Source: Cyrtodaria siliqua
Lineage: Eukaryota; Mollusca; Bivalvia; Adapedonta; Hiatellidae
Length of the DNA stretch: 64,000 nt
Direction of reading: 5' to 3'
Assembly (NCBI GenBank): GCA_037043455.1
Contig: JAWPHD010010358.1
Location: forward strand, 30,510-94,509
This document shows, in pieces, positions 12,056 through 22,254 of this stretch. The notes below the pieces were generated by a model. It was not told the DNA's origin, ran no database searches, and saw only the letters and a program-made list of their open reading frames with translations. A program made the translations under genes and the position numbers. How positions within the stretch are numbered: the stretch's first letter is position 1; every line of letters starts with the position of its first letter.

Positions 12056-13365
12056 TAGCTCTACTGATCAAAGATTTGCAGAGCTTATGCAGTGGTGCGG
12101 TGTCCATCTGATTGATTTTCATGAAACTTTACAGAAATGTTGCCCATGAAGTCTAGTTGATCCTAGCAAAAATTCATGTTGATGTGACATCCAAGATGGC
12201 TGCCAAAGCTAAAAATAGATTTTTAAAAAACAAGTTTGTAGCGACTACTTCTTGAAAACTATAAGTGATATTGATATGGGGCTTTTTCTAAAATGATCAA
12301 GTTGACACGATGTTGGTCCTTGTTGAAAATCGTTTTGATTCGACATTAAGCATGGCTGCCAGCGGCCATCTTTGATTACATAGAGTTATATAGTAAAAAC
12401 TTGTAGCGACTACTCCTCTAAAAGTACTTGACAGATTTTCATGAAACTTCACTGGAATGTTGCTCTTGATGTCTAATTGATCCTAGCAAAACTTCAGTTA
12501 GGCCGGAAATTCAAGATGGCCGCCACGGCTAAAAATTGACTTTCAAAAAACAAGTTTGTAGCGACTACTTCTTGAAAACTATAAATGATATTGATATGGG
12601 ACTTTTTCTAAAATGATCAGCATGACACGGCCATCTTTGTTTACATAGAGTTATGTAGTAAAAACTTAACTTAAGCGACTACTCCTCTGAAACTACTTGA
12701 TGGATTTTCATGAAATTTCGCAGGAATATTGCTCTTGATGTCTAGTTGATCCTAGAAAAGTTTCATGACGGCCAGAAATTCACGATGGCCGCCACGGCTT
12801 AAAGTAGGTTTTTGAAAGACAAGTTTGTAGCGACTACTTCTTGAAAACTGTAAGTGATATTGCTATTAGACTTTTTCTAAAATGATCAACATGACATGAT
12901 GTGGCCATGTTTGTTTACATAGAGTTATATGGTAAATACTTGTAGCGACTACTCCTCTGAAACTACCTGAAGGATTTCATGAATCTTAACAGAAATGTTG
13001 CTCTTGATGTGTAGTTGAACCTTAACAAAATTTCAGGTCGGCTCGAAATTCAAGATGGCCACCATGTCTAAAAATTGATTTTTAAAAAACAAATTTGTAT
13101 CAACTACTTTTTGAAATCTATGTGATATTGATATGGGACTTTTTCTAAAATGATCAGTTTGACATAATGTTGGTCCTTGTTGAAAATTATTTTGATTCAA
13201 CATTAAACATGGTCACCAGTGGCCATCTTTGTTTACATAGAGTTATATATAAAAACTTGTAAAGACTACTTTGAAACTACTTGACAGATTTTCATGAAAC
13301 TTCACAGGAATGCTGATCTAGCTTTCAGAACCTGCCAGTAGAGCTTCAAGGTCATTGACCTCTTG
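12056..13365 (+). mobile_element. HINE-like element with ~325-bp tandem units
   Basis: The 5' AGCTCTACT (12057-12065) is inverted as AGTAGAGCT at 13337-13345. A palindrome AGGTCATTGACCT (13349-13361) follows and abuts CTTG (13362-13365) and T. The interior is about four imperfect units of ~325 bp (landmarks: TAGCGACTACT, ATTCAAGATGGCCGCCAC, TCTAAAATGATCA, CATCTTTGTTTACATAGAG). The same unit forms the 22.3-25.3 kb array. It starts a few bases after the previous element ends. Confidence 0.65.
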
Positions 13366-13368
13366 TTC

Positions 13369-15320
13369 CAGGGCTCAAAGAATAGGATAGCCCGACGCTA
13401 GTCCAATCTGAATCCAGGCTAGTCTCTCTTTCAAAAATGTTGCCCGTCGGGCTAGTCTAAAAATATCTCGGGGGCAATCAAAAGTCCAACCAGAAATTGT
13501 GTTTTATTGCGTAATTTGAAGCCGTATTTGTTGAAAATTATCTCCCTTAAAGTTCATCAATTTGAAAGCGCGCATTTCATTGGTTGATTACACGATTTGA
13601 ACCAATCGCATTACAGCTTTCATATTCACGCAAATTTGTCACGTTGGCCAGAAGAAGAAAGATCATTGAATATTAACAGTTTGAACGTAGATTTTGTTTT
13701 AATATTCTTTTTTTTACCGATGAATTGCTGTATAATCATTTTCTAAATAGCAAGTCTGTATCTTAAAAACGCTTATTCACAAATGCAAGCTGCTAAATAA
13801 CACCGGGAACGCGCACCTGTTTTAGATGGTTTAATTTGCGGGGCCAGAACGGTTTTTGACGTGATTTGCGGCGCGATCCTAAAACTGTAAAAGAAAATAA
13901 TACTGTTTTATGTGATGCAATGGATAAATAAAAAGAAAATAGAACCTTCTTGTTTGATTCTAATCACTTGTGTATTATTAATTAATTAAATAAGTAAAAA
14001 AGCAAAACATTCGATATCGACAAAATAATATACCGGCAACTATTCATTGGTAATAATAATTTCGGGGCACGTTAAAAAAAATCAGGGCAAGTGACTTTTC
14101 AGTTGGGGCAAGTGAACTTTTGAAATCTACTTGCCCTGGGTTGTTCCCAGGGGTCACGCGATTAGGCGAAGTCGCTAAAAACTTCGCTTTAGTTTGGCCG
14201 ACTTCGCTTTTTTATTCATGTGGGGCGAAATTTGAGTCACCGTCATTTTCGGCAAATTCGGGTCAATTTCGGCAATTTCAAATGTGATTAACCTCATAAT
14301 AAACAAAAGCCTCTAAAATACACAATCAGCGCGTGTATCACACGTACCTTATTTAATCCCATTACCAATAAATAACAACGCGACTCTTATCTAATCAGGG
14401 CAATAGCCTAATTATCGATCTTTATCGGCTTGCCTTAGGCGAGATGAGAATATCAACCACCATGTTTGATCGTTAGGCGATCACGTGATTAGATCATGTG
14501 GGGAATCATGTGCGCATTCTATTTAAGTAAACCAATCAAAGCTGTCGTAAGGATGAATAATTAAAAATCGTACTACAAAACACTGCGCAAGGGCGGGGTT
14601 ATGATTATGATTGACAACAAGATACCTTGAAAAATCTCCCACGATAAATAAATTTAAAAGACAGTGTATATAAATTATATGATTGACATCGGCACAGTTA
14701 ATTGTAAAGAATCTTTGATAAGCAAAACTTTGCTTGTGTGTTTTATGAGGCTAATTATGAAATAAAGAAATGTGTTTGGTGTAAAGAGAGTTTGTTTGTG
14801 ATTGTTTTATTGACGAGAGAAATCAGCGGAAATGTATTGTATTCTACGATTAGACATAGATATCAATAACGTATGTTACTCAATGCGGGCATGAATGAAA
14901 ACTACGTTTGGGGTAATTATCGAAGAATTAGTATTTTTCAATAAAAATGAAACGAAGTGGGGTGGGTGGGGGTGGGTGGGGTTCAAGACAGATAGGATTT
15001 TTGGCACTGTTCACTTTGAAGTTTGTAAGGCCGTGGGAAAATAATAATAATAATAACAAAATGATAATAATAATACATGCTTTATTAGTATTATGCATTA
15101 TTTTAGATATTATAACAGAAATAATACCAATACAAATAATTAATAAAATAACATGCAATTGGTTAAGAATTGGTTAACTCGATATTTAATCGTCCGTCTC
15201 ATGTCGACCGACCTCAAGTCTCCCTGTTTTGAAAAACTTCTCCCTGTTTTGACTGTTCTCCCTATTTTTGGAGTCTGGCTTGACCCCTGGTTCCCCAATT
15301 TTAATTTTCTTGGAGCCGTG
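13369..15320. mobile_element. CAGGG-end element, 5-bp duplication (TGTTC), interrupted
   Basis: The left end is CAGGGCTCAAAGAAT and the right end ATTTTCTTGGAGCCGTG. TGTTC flanks both sides (13364-13368, 15321-15325), recoverable only after removing the inner 14148-15289 element. Left words are GCCCGTCGGGCTAGTC; right words are GGGCAAGTG (14085-14093, 14106-14114) facing CTTGCCC. It resembles 2818-4158 at the left end. It also has inverted CCAAT boxes near 13580-13605, but no coding frame. Confidence 0.75.
14148..15289. mobile_element. Nested CAGGG-end element, 5-bp duplication (GTTCC)
   Basis: The ends CAGGGGTCACGC and GGCTTGACCCCTG are inverted repeats. GTTCC flanks both (14143-14147, 15290-15294). 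Left subterminal words GCGAAGTCG / ACTTCGC recur in both orientations. The right half has AAT-rich microsatellite and a long G-run cluster at 14958-14981. Frames at 14928-15177 are accidental, arising from microsatellite and G-rich sequence. Confidence 0.85.
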
Positions 15321-15489
15321 TGTTCATAACATTTATTCATTAAACCCAATTCAAGAGAATGATCTCAAAGCTTAATGTAAAGGTTACCTGTATGTTGCTA
15401 ATAATAAAATAAGACTTAAAATGAACTTGCTTGGACACATGAATAAGACCAGGTAGACGCATCATTAAACTCATAATGAACATGAAGAG

Positions 15490-16196
15490 TAGGGCTGACA
15501 TTGACTATTGCAGTAGTACTGCTATTGAGAGATATACTATTGCAATACAATTGGGCAAAATTGAATTATTACAACTACCTTATGAGATACAACTATAACA
15601 AAGAAGCAGATTAAATTATTATCCACAAAGAGGACTTTGCATTTTTAATCTTGACAGTATCAAACGTTGTGTTCGCAGCCATATTTGTTGTAACTGTGAC
15701 TTCTAAAAGACGGGACATTCAAAATAACCTGCAATATGTGTACTAAAGTAGTTGATGTCCAAGACAAACAAAATACTCACCAAAATAAAATGTTGGTGTT
15801 AATTCAATATTCCTGCGTTACAATAAAATATAATTTACAAACATTAATTTTAGATTCCTAAATTGTGCATGTTCAACAATCAATCATCCCGTATTTTAGC
15901 AAAAAATCGATACTACTATGGTACCCCACTAGGTCATAAATGAATGCGTGCATCTGCTTAATTTTTCGAAATAGCTATTTTTAGGAGAGGAAAACACAAA
16001 TTAGAAGCCGTAAAAAAACGCAAATGAAGTTATTAATCCTATTATTAAATGAAATATATACAGACTATTGAAACTATCGATAGTTCAGCAAACTATTGGC
16101 GATAGTAATCGATAGTTCAAATTGCTATCAATGTATTGCTATTGGGACGATCACTATTGCAATATATAGATAGTTTGTTATATTGTTACACTTCTA
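15490..16196. mobile_element. hAT-like non-autonomous element, 8-bp duplication (ATGAAGAG)
   Basis: The left end starts TAGGGCTGACATTGAC and the right end finishes GTTACACTTCTA, an imperfect inverted pair of the TAGNNSTG type common in hAT elements. ATGAAGAG occurs directly outside both (15482-15489, 16197-16204) and fits the hAT preference nTnnnnAn. Both ends are rich in 'ACTATTG' and 'TATCGATAG' words. No transposase frame is visible. Confidence 0.75.
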
Positions 16197-16204
16197 ATGA
16201 AGAG

Positions 16205-16735
16205 AAGTTTCTTAATAAATTCCTGACAAAGAAACCTAGGTGGATGTGTTTTAACGGAATTCATGGAATATGTTGCCTTAAGGAAAACATTCCCTTGTAT
16301 CAGATGAGTAGTAGCAGTCTTGTTGAAAACTTTAAAAATATCAGAAACAAAGGTATTTTGCTTTAATAACTGTAGTCTAGACTGAGGGTAATAAATGTTG
16401 TAACTATACTAATTTTTTTTTGTTAATGTGACACTGTCCTTCAAAAATTCACAATTTTACGAAAATTGCGCTAATTTTTCACAATTTGCCTGGTTACGGA
16501 CCCATTCACAAAATGGGGGAAAAAGTCGCTGCGTCATGTGAAAGTTATTATGAATAGATTATATAAATGCTGCTTTTTCCCATGACCGTTACCTTTGAGT
16601 TGCTTCTATCAAATAGCATTTGAAATAAATTAGAATGGAAAATTAAATGGAATTTATAAAATACCACAGAAACATAGAGGATAATTATTATATCCACTCA
16701 TTAATTCAGCTGCCGAAGGTGGTTAACTGACTCTG
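16205..16735. other. Non-coding sequence, no recognised feature
   Basis: A 76-codon frame starts at 16136 inside the hAT-like element and crosses its edge, so it is not a gene. Around 16491-16540 there is a fragment related to repeats at 5562-6005 (GGTTACGGACCCATTCAC) and to repeat B. Nothing else is recognised. Confidence 0.4.
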
Positions 16736-17253
16736 AATCATGTAGTTGACGATAAGCATGCACTTGAACGGTATATACCGTACATATATACATACATACA
16801 TGAGAGGACAACCTTTATTGATTTATAGGTCAGTAGGTCAAAGTCACCGACACCTGATAATGAAAACCTTGTCCACTCCATACCTCCTCTCCCCCTGAAG
16901 CAAATATCATGAAACTTCATAGGTGAACTGCCTGTGGTAAGAGGACGACCCCTATTGATTTTGAGGTCAGTAGGCCAAAGATCACCGTGACCCGATAATG
17001 AAAAACCTTGTCCGCTCCATAGCTCCTCTCCCCATGAAGCAAATCTTTTGAATCTTCATGGGTGAACTTCCTGTGGTGAGAGGATGACACCTAACCTAAT
17101 TTTGAGGTCAGTAGGTCAAAGGTCAAGGCCACCATTAACTGATCAAAAAAATCCCATTCCACTCAATATTTACTCGAACAGTTGAGTGGGGAATGGGGGA
17201 GGGGGACTGGCAACGGGGGTATATTTGTTGCCCTTAAAAGGCGACAGCTCTAG
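16736..17253 (+). mobile_element. HINE-like element with ~145-bp units, CTAG-T end
   Basis: Three imperfect units carry 'GAGGTCAGTAGG', 'CTCCATA', 'CTCCTCTCCCC' and 'AAGCAAAT'. The 3' end has the stem GTTGCC (17227-17232) / GGCGAC (17240-17245), then CTAG (17250-17253), then T. The 60-codon antisense frame lies within the units and is not a gene. Confidence 0.55.
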
Positions 17254-17914
17254 TTATAATTTTAATTGATCGTTATTTGTGACAAGTTTTTACTAGTCTG
17301 CTGTTTATTGTAAATACATCAGTGGGGTCTTTGGTCAGAAACAATCAGAAAAAAATGTGAAGAATTCCGGGTGATAAACCTGTTGTTAGTGCCACCTTGT
17401 AAAAATGCATATTTATTGCAAAGAAGGCCTTGATTATGGATATTTATTTTACTGAAGAAAAAACCTGTGATTAAATGTATTAAACGTTCAAAATACGGAC
17501 TTGTTTCGAAATTTACTCATTGTAATTATCAGTCGTGCCAACTGAGGCGTCTCGTTGTTTGTACTTTTTCTGGCAATTAATTGCATTTTTAAGCACACTG
17601 GCGGTCAAGCTGAAAAATTGCCGAAAAATTTCAGATTTCTTTTTTATTCCTAAAAATAGATCACCGTAGGTGAACACTCATGGTTAATTGGATTCTGTGT
17701 GAGTAAATCAAGAGTGTTTGATCACTGGACAATGGCATACTTTCCCGAAGTGGATACTCGGGAGTCCAAACATCGACTTCGCGTACATTCGCACGGCACT
17801 CGATATTCCCAAACTTGGCGAATCGAGTAAAGTGTGGGGTTCGTGTGAGTTATGGCCCCTTTTATACTTAGGAAAAAAGGGTTACAGTTCTGTATGTAAG
17901 ATTGTCAACAGTCT
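17254..17914. other. Non-coding sequence, no recognised feature
   Basis: No domain-like translation is seen on either strand. The 107-codon frame beginning at 17718 runs into the adjacent repeat and is not conserved in the other copies. Confidence 0.4.
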
Positions 17915-18128
17915 TTTTATGCCCCCACCACTGAATGGTGAGGTGTCTATCTCCTCCCACGCTTTTCAACCGATTGCTTCGAAACTTTACAGGATGCGTA
18001 TATCGTTTTGGCGTCAAAATCGACCCTCAAAATATTACTAGAGTTATGGCCCCTTTTTCGTCATATTTTACGTTTTACACTGATTGTTTTTCAGTTCGGG
18101 CGTCCGTGTCCCATGAACACATTTCTAG
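17915..18128 (+). mobile_element. Short HINE-like element, CTAG-T end
   Basis: It starts near TTTTTATGCCCCCACCACTG, has one unit of the type seen at 6030-8327 (ACCGATTGCTTCGAAACTTT, GGCGTCAAAATCGACCC, AGAGTTATGGCCCC) and ends with a weak GTGT...ACAC hairpin, then CTAG (18125-18128) and T. Confidence 0.6.
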
Positions 18129-18373
18129 TTTTATATCTCAGAATCACCTTAAAGAATTCAGTGAAACATCACACATCACCTTAAAGAATTCAGTGAAACA
18201 TCACACAGAATCACCTTAAAAATTCAGTGAAACAGCAAACAGAATCACCTTAAAAATTCAGTGAAACATCACACAGAATCACCTTAAAAATTCAGTGAAA
18301 CATCACACAGAATCACCTTAAAAATTCAGTGAAACATCACACAGAATCACCTTAAAAATTCAGTGAAACATCA
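18129..18373. repeat. 34-bp minisatellite
   Basis: About seven units of 34 bp (ATCACCTTAAAAATTCAG followed by TGAAACATCACACAGA) lie directly after the HINE-like 3' end. The last five or so units are almost identical. Confidence 0.85.
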
Positions 18374-18718
18374 CCCCATGCATTTTCTTTTATACAAGTA
18401 TGAAGAACTCGGAGACGAGTACCATAATTCTGTAAGGCCATTAAGTAAAATTGTGCCTTTCAGCTGAGTGTCCCAATACATAGAGACAAGGCAAGTGTCT
18501 GCACCCATGAGTGATGCTTCTTGTTTAAAATTATATGTAAGCAGGTTTAAAGTCAAAATGTTTCTAGATTATTCTGCGGAATTTCTCATTTCAATCTATA
18601 GATCACTATCTCCTGCATATTGGGTTATAAATATAACAGTTGTACTCTTCTTTCAAATATCTTTTATGTGTTTTGATGAATGATTTTTGCCAATTTTCGA
18701 TTGTAGTATATATAGAGA
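18374..18718. other. Non-coding sequence, no recognised feature
   Basis: Opposite-strand frames of 61 and 71 codons overlap here. Neither has a recognisable motif or splice context. Confidence 0.35.
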
Positions 18719-18822
18719 ATATTATGTCAGTGCCTTTTACTTTCAAGTTTATTAGGCGAGGCTTAGGAAACGAAGAATGGCGAGGCTCTTAAACTTGATA
18801 GTAAAAGGCACTGACATAATAT
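18719..18822. repeat. Foldback (imperfect palindrome)
   Basis: The left arm reads ATATTATGTCAGTGCCTTTT and continues ACTTTCAAGTTTA; the right arm is its reverse complement with few mismatches, ending GGCACTGACATAATAT. The arms are about 40 bp with a ~20-bp centre (CTTAGGAAACGAAGAATGG). It could be a foldback MITE or a snap-back of an adjacent end. No flanking duplication was identified. Confidence 0.7.
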
Positions 18823-19637
18823 ACTATTTATCAGGTAGATTATCCTAATTTTCTGTATGAATTACTATTATTACCTATTTCTCAGAATGGTACGCTTATC
18901 GAGGACGCCGCCATGTTGTTGTTTTTTGTTTGTTATGACGTCTGGCAATGTTACGAGCATTGACGTCTGGCAATGTTACTTGCATGACGTCAGATAACGT
19001 TACGTACAATAAAAGCCGGGGGATTCCGCATTGATTTGCTTTATTGGCCAGTGCATATTAAAGCAAAATTTATTCGGTCACCCCTTTATTGGGCAGAAAA
19101 GTGCATATCTGCATGCTAATTGTAATATATTGTTACGTCTGTCAACTTCATCTAAGGGGTGCAGATTCTTTCAAATATGAAAATCTTATTCAGTGTATTG
19201 TGACTTTTCACAACTTTTAATACACATTTTGTCATTGAAATACTCTAAATGGCGTACTGTACTTTATTTTTCAATACATTATTTTTACCAGTTTCATGAA
19301 TATACTTATGAAAAACCTCTTTAAAAATAATCTCCTTCCAAAATACAGTAGTTGTTACCAGGGTAACATTGCTGACATGAAAGGCTGACTTTAGTGACAG
19401 ATAGTTGACTCATATTGACTCATATGAAAATGTTGCTGTACCAACAGCTGGACGTTTTTTAGACGTTTTTAGACTTGGCAAATTCATGAAATACTTGAGA
19501 AATTTTGTTGAAAAAGATTTCATGAATTTGCAGTTACAAGTATCAACAAATGTGTAGATATCATCATTTCTAATTCAATTGTTTTTAAATGCAAACTGTA
19601 GTTGGACTTGATATTGATAGTTATCCTTTTATTTCAG
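18823..19637. other. Intron sequence upstream of the ERK exon
   Basis: It contains a short repeated TGACGTCTGGCAATGTTAC (about 18938 and 18961) followed by TGACGTCA (near 18984), a full CRE-type palindrome by sequence. The 3' part leads into the acceptor at 19636-19637. Nothing coding is seen. Whether the CRE-like motif is functional is unknown. Confidence 0.45.
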
Positions 19638-19764
19638 TTCGGCATTTGACAAAATAGCAAAAACAAAGGTTGCAGTAAAAAAGATCTCTCCTTTCGAACA
19701 TCAGACCTACTGCCAGAGAACGTTACGAGAAATCAAGATTCTTAATAGATTTAAACATGAAAAT
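19638..19764 (+). CDS. Internal exon of an ERK1/2-type MAP kinase
   Basis: This exon encodes 42 residues of a protein Ser/Thr kinase (extracellular-signal-regulated MAP kinase), which phosphorylates S/TP sites downstream of MEK. The translation starts [20 protein letters not shown], runs through [15 protein letters not shown] and ends NRFKHEN. It contains the VAVKK ATP-binding lysine of strand beta3 and the alphaC glutamate in [21 protein letters not shown] is an ERK1/2 signature. A pyrimidine-rich tract and ATTTCAG acceptor precede it (AG at 19636-19637) and a GTAAGT donor follows at 19765. The leading T completes a split codon from the previous exon, and the 3' boundary falls after a full codon. 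This matches the exon that follows the GMV-type Gly-rich-loop exon in animal MAPK1/3 genes. I could not find the flanking exons in the window. Orthology to MAPK1/3 rather than a neighbouring MAPK rests on these 42 residues only. Confidence 0.92.
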
Positions 19765-20100
19765 GTAAGTAATTTACATGTATCTATTTTGGCCCTTTAC
19801 TACTATATTATTTTAGATGAGAGGAAGCATTCCGTGATATATTTTTTCCAGAGAAAAAAAAGTTGGGTGAAGGGCGTAAACCTTTACTTCCATTACTGAA
19901 GACAGACAAATTGAGGATTTTTCCAGAAAAAAGCATTTCTATACAAACTGTTGTGTGTTTTTTTTTTTAAAAAAGGAAGTATTATTGTATACATGTTATA
20001 CATGTATGTATTATACATGTATGTATGTCATACTCCCTTGCATTACACAAGCTTAATCATAAAGTCAAGGCCATGAGTTGGGTATACATGTAGTTGGGTA
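19765..20100. other. Intron sequence downstream of the ERK exon
   Basis: It starts with the GTAAGT donor. I see only low-complexity T/A runs and a short TACATGTATG repeat near 19990-20035. Confidence 0.5.
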
Positions 20101-20999
20101 CAGGGCTTCTAAAATTTTAAAATGCAAATCGGTCCAGGTTTTTTACTGACGTAAGAATCGCACTTATTTTGAAAATCGCACTACCCCACCCACCATGTCA
20201 GCTGCACCATGCATTTTTTCCGTTTAGTCATTTATATAGAGAACTATTTAAAATTTATGTTTGTATTATTTATAACTTACTTTATCACAATTTGTACATT
20301 TTAATGACTGATATCATGTCTTCGCTTTACTGAATGAATAATTTTCACTCAATATTAAAATTGTTGATCATTTGAGGAATTGAACCGGAAGTGTCTAATA
20401 AACCGGAAGTCGCGTGAAGAATCACCGTTGTAACCAATGTAATTTAGAGGCAGTCGAGTTCAACACTTTGTTTGATCACTTTCCGTAATTAATGTCATTA
20501 ATATTATACTTAAAGTTATTGTAACAAAAAATATCAAACAAACAAGTAACACCGCTCGGTATTTAAAAAAAATTTAATGACGCAAACAAATTTCAGACCC
20601 AGCTTTGGCCTCTTAAAAAAACAAACCGACACAAGCAAACAGGCTAACACCTTACGACTAACGGTATATCAAAGAAATTACAGACGGTAACACTGGCTTT
20701 AGTGAACCGACAGAACGCGTGATATTTTTTCTCATGCTACCTAGCTATAGACTCTTCCGGAAAACTCCCTACTATCAGTAATGGTTTAGTCCAAATTGAC
20801 CTACTTTCGCACAGCGAGTGACACACAATCGTGTTATGGATCAAAGGCATAGTTTAAGGGTAAAGGGCAATTGTAGATTTTTTAACGACCGATAGAAAAA
20901 TATCTGGACCGATTTAAACAGAGATTTTGAAAAGAAAAACGGTCAGGAGAAACAGATACCGGTCTGGGAACTGATAAACCGGCGATTTTAGAAGCCCTG
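20101..20999. mobile_element. hAT-like non-autonomous element, 8-bp duplication (GTTGGGTA)
   Basis: The ends CAGGGCTTCTAAAAT and ATTTTAGAAGCCCTG are a perfect 15-bp inverted repeat. GTTGGGTA flanks both (20093-20100, 21000-21007). The left flank also contains a second GTTGGGTATACATGTA copy, so a pre-existing short tandem duplication could inflate the match. The interior has GAACCGGAAGTG and AAACCGGAAGTC (near 20383-20413), ETS-type motifs. No transposase frame is visible. Confidence 0.75.
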
Positions 21000-21007
21000 G
21001 TTGGGTA

Positions 21008-22110
21008 TACATGTAGTTAGATCACACCAGAAAGTGTTGGATAGGAAATAGTGTTCATAATTACTCCTTCATATACTGCCTCGAGTTAAGTGAAATTTTA
21101 CCTGAAAAACACAGTGCCTACACCACATTTCGATTAATATGAATTATTTTAGAAGTCGACTATACCCCCTTTAGTACAAAATGTAGGTCACCTGCTGACC
21201 TTGAACTTCTTTATGGACTTGCTCTGATTTGCTCAGTTCATGAGACACTATTACACATTAGCTATACTGGAATTATTCTAATTAACCCTACACAGAGGAG
21301 CTTCTGCATGTGCCTGTGGTGCTCTTGTTTGATATACATCACTCCTCTCCTTCTGCATCTGCCTGTGATGTTCGTTTGCAGGGCACGAAAATTCCACTTG
21401 TCCGCTTTCCATGATGAGTTATTGATGCAGGACGACTAGAAATTCAGATATATTTTTGAATAATTTATCAATTTGACCATTCAACTATTGTGTAGGACGA
21501 GTAACTCAGAAACTAATTTTTCTGCCTTGGTTTGATAATACATTCCTCCCCTGCCACAGCTCTTCACGACAGCTCTTCACGCCAAGACCATCTTGCTGCT
21601 TCATAATTACAGCAAATCTCGTATTTATTGGGGCCATAATGAAGCGTGTGAAATGTGAGCCTGCTGCGGATATTACTAGCTGGCTAAGCTGATCTACTAT
21701 TGATCATAAGTTGTGCTATAATCCCTGGTCTGCCTCTCGTATGACATCATACACTACAGGGTATTGATAAAGTGCTTGCTGTATGGATTGAAATTTACAA
21801 CATTTCATGCTTTGATAGGATGAAGTAAGCTCCAACAGGAATCACAGAGTTGTCATCCGATCTAATTCAATAAGAACAGAAGATTATAATTTGTGATATT
21901 CCATTAAAATGGCTACTACAATTGTTGGTACCTTGTCATATTTCTCAGACAGGCCTGGAGTTGTTAGTTTAATAATATTGTAGGTTAGCTAATATGTTAG
22001 GAAATGTGTGCTGGATAGCAGGCAAAAATAACATTTCAGTGGTCAAAACAACTGATATTATGTAAAAGAAGATCAAGGTCCATTGCTTCTATAACAGGTG
22101 GTGAAAAAAT
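21008..22110. other. Intron, no recognised gene
   Basis: No coding exon was found. It contains two similar 'CTTCTGCATNTGCCTGTG' blocks (21301 and 21351) and a fragment 'GCAGGGCACGAAAATTCCACTTG' near 21379 that resembles the left end of a CAGGG element, but no matching right end or duplication was found. Confidence 0.4.
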
Positions 22111-22111
22111 G

Positions 22112-22184
22112 GTTCCTCAACCGACCTCGAACCCAGGGTCTCTGGTTTACCATACCAGCGCTCTAACCACTGAGCTATCGAGGA
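22112..22184 (-). pseudogene. tRNA-like sequence (tRNA-Thr-like), probably a pseudogene or SINE head
   Basis: Read on the minus strand it has a D-arm TAGCTCAGTGGTTAGAGC, an anticodon stem CTGGT/ACCAG around loop ATGGTAA (anticodon GGT if numbered normally), and a B-box-like GGGTTCGAGG. The T-stem pairs poorly and the acceptor stem pairs only partly when aligned to standard numbering. A functional tRNA is therefore unlikely. Similar A- and B-boxes occur at SINE heads. Confidence 0.6.
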
Positions 22185-22254
22185 CATACGGTTAGGAATT
22201 GATTATTCACCATTTACCTGTACCCGGTTACTGTAATACACACCCCACCAGACC

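Noticed and set aside
22112..22184. Functional tRNA-Thr gene
   Set aside because: The D-arm and anticodon arm are good but the T-stem and part of the acceptor do not pair, so I listed it as a pseudogene-like feature.
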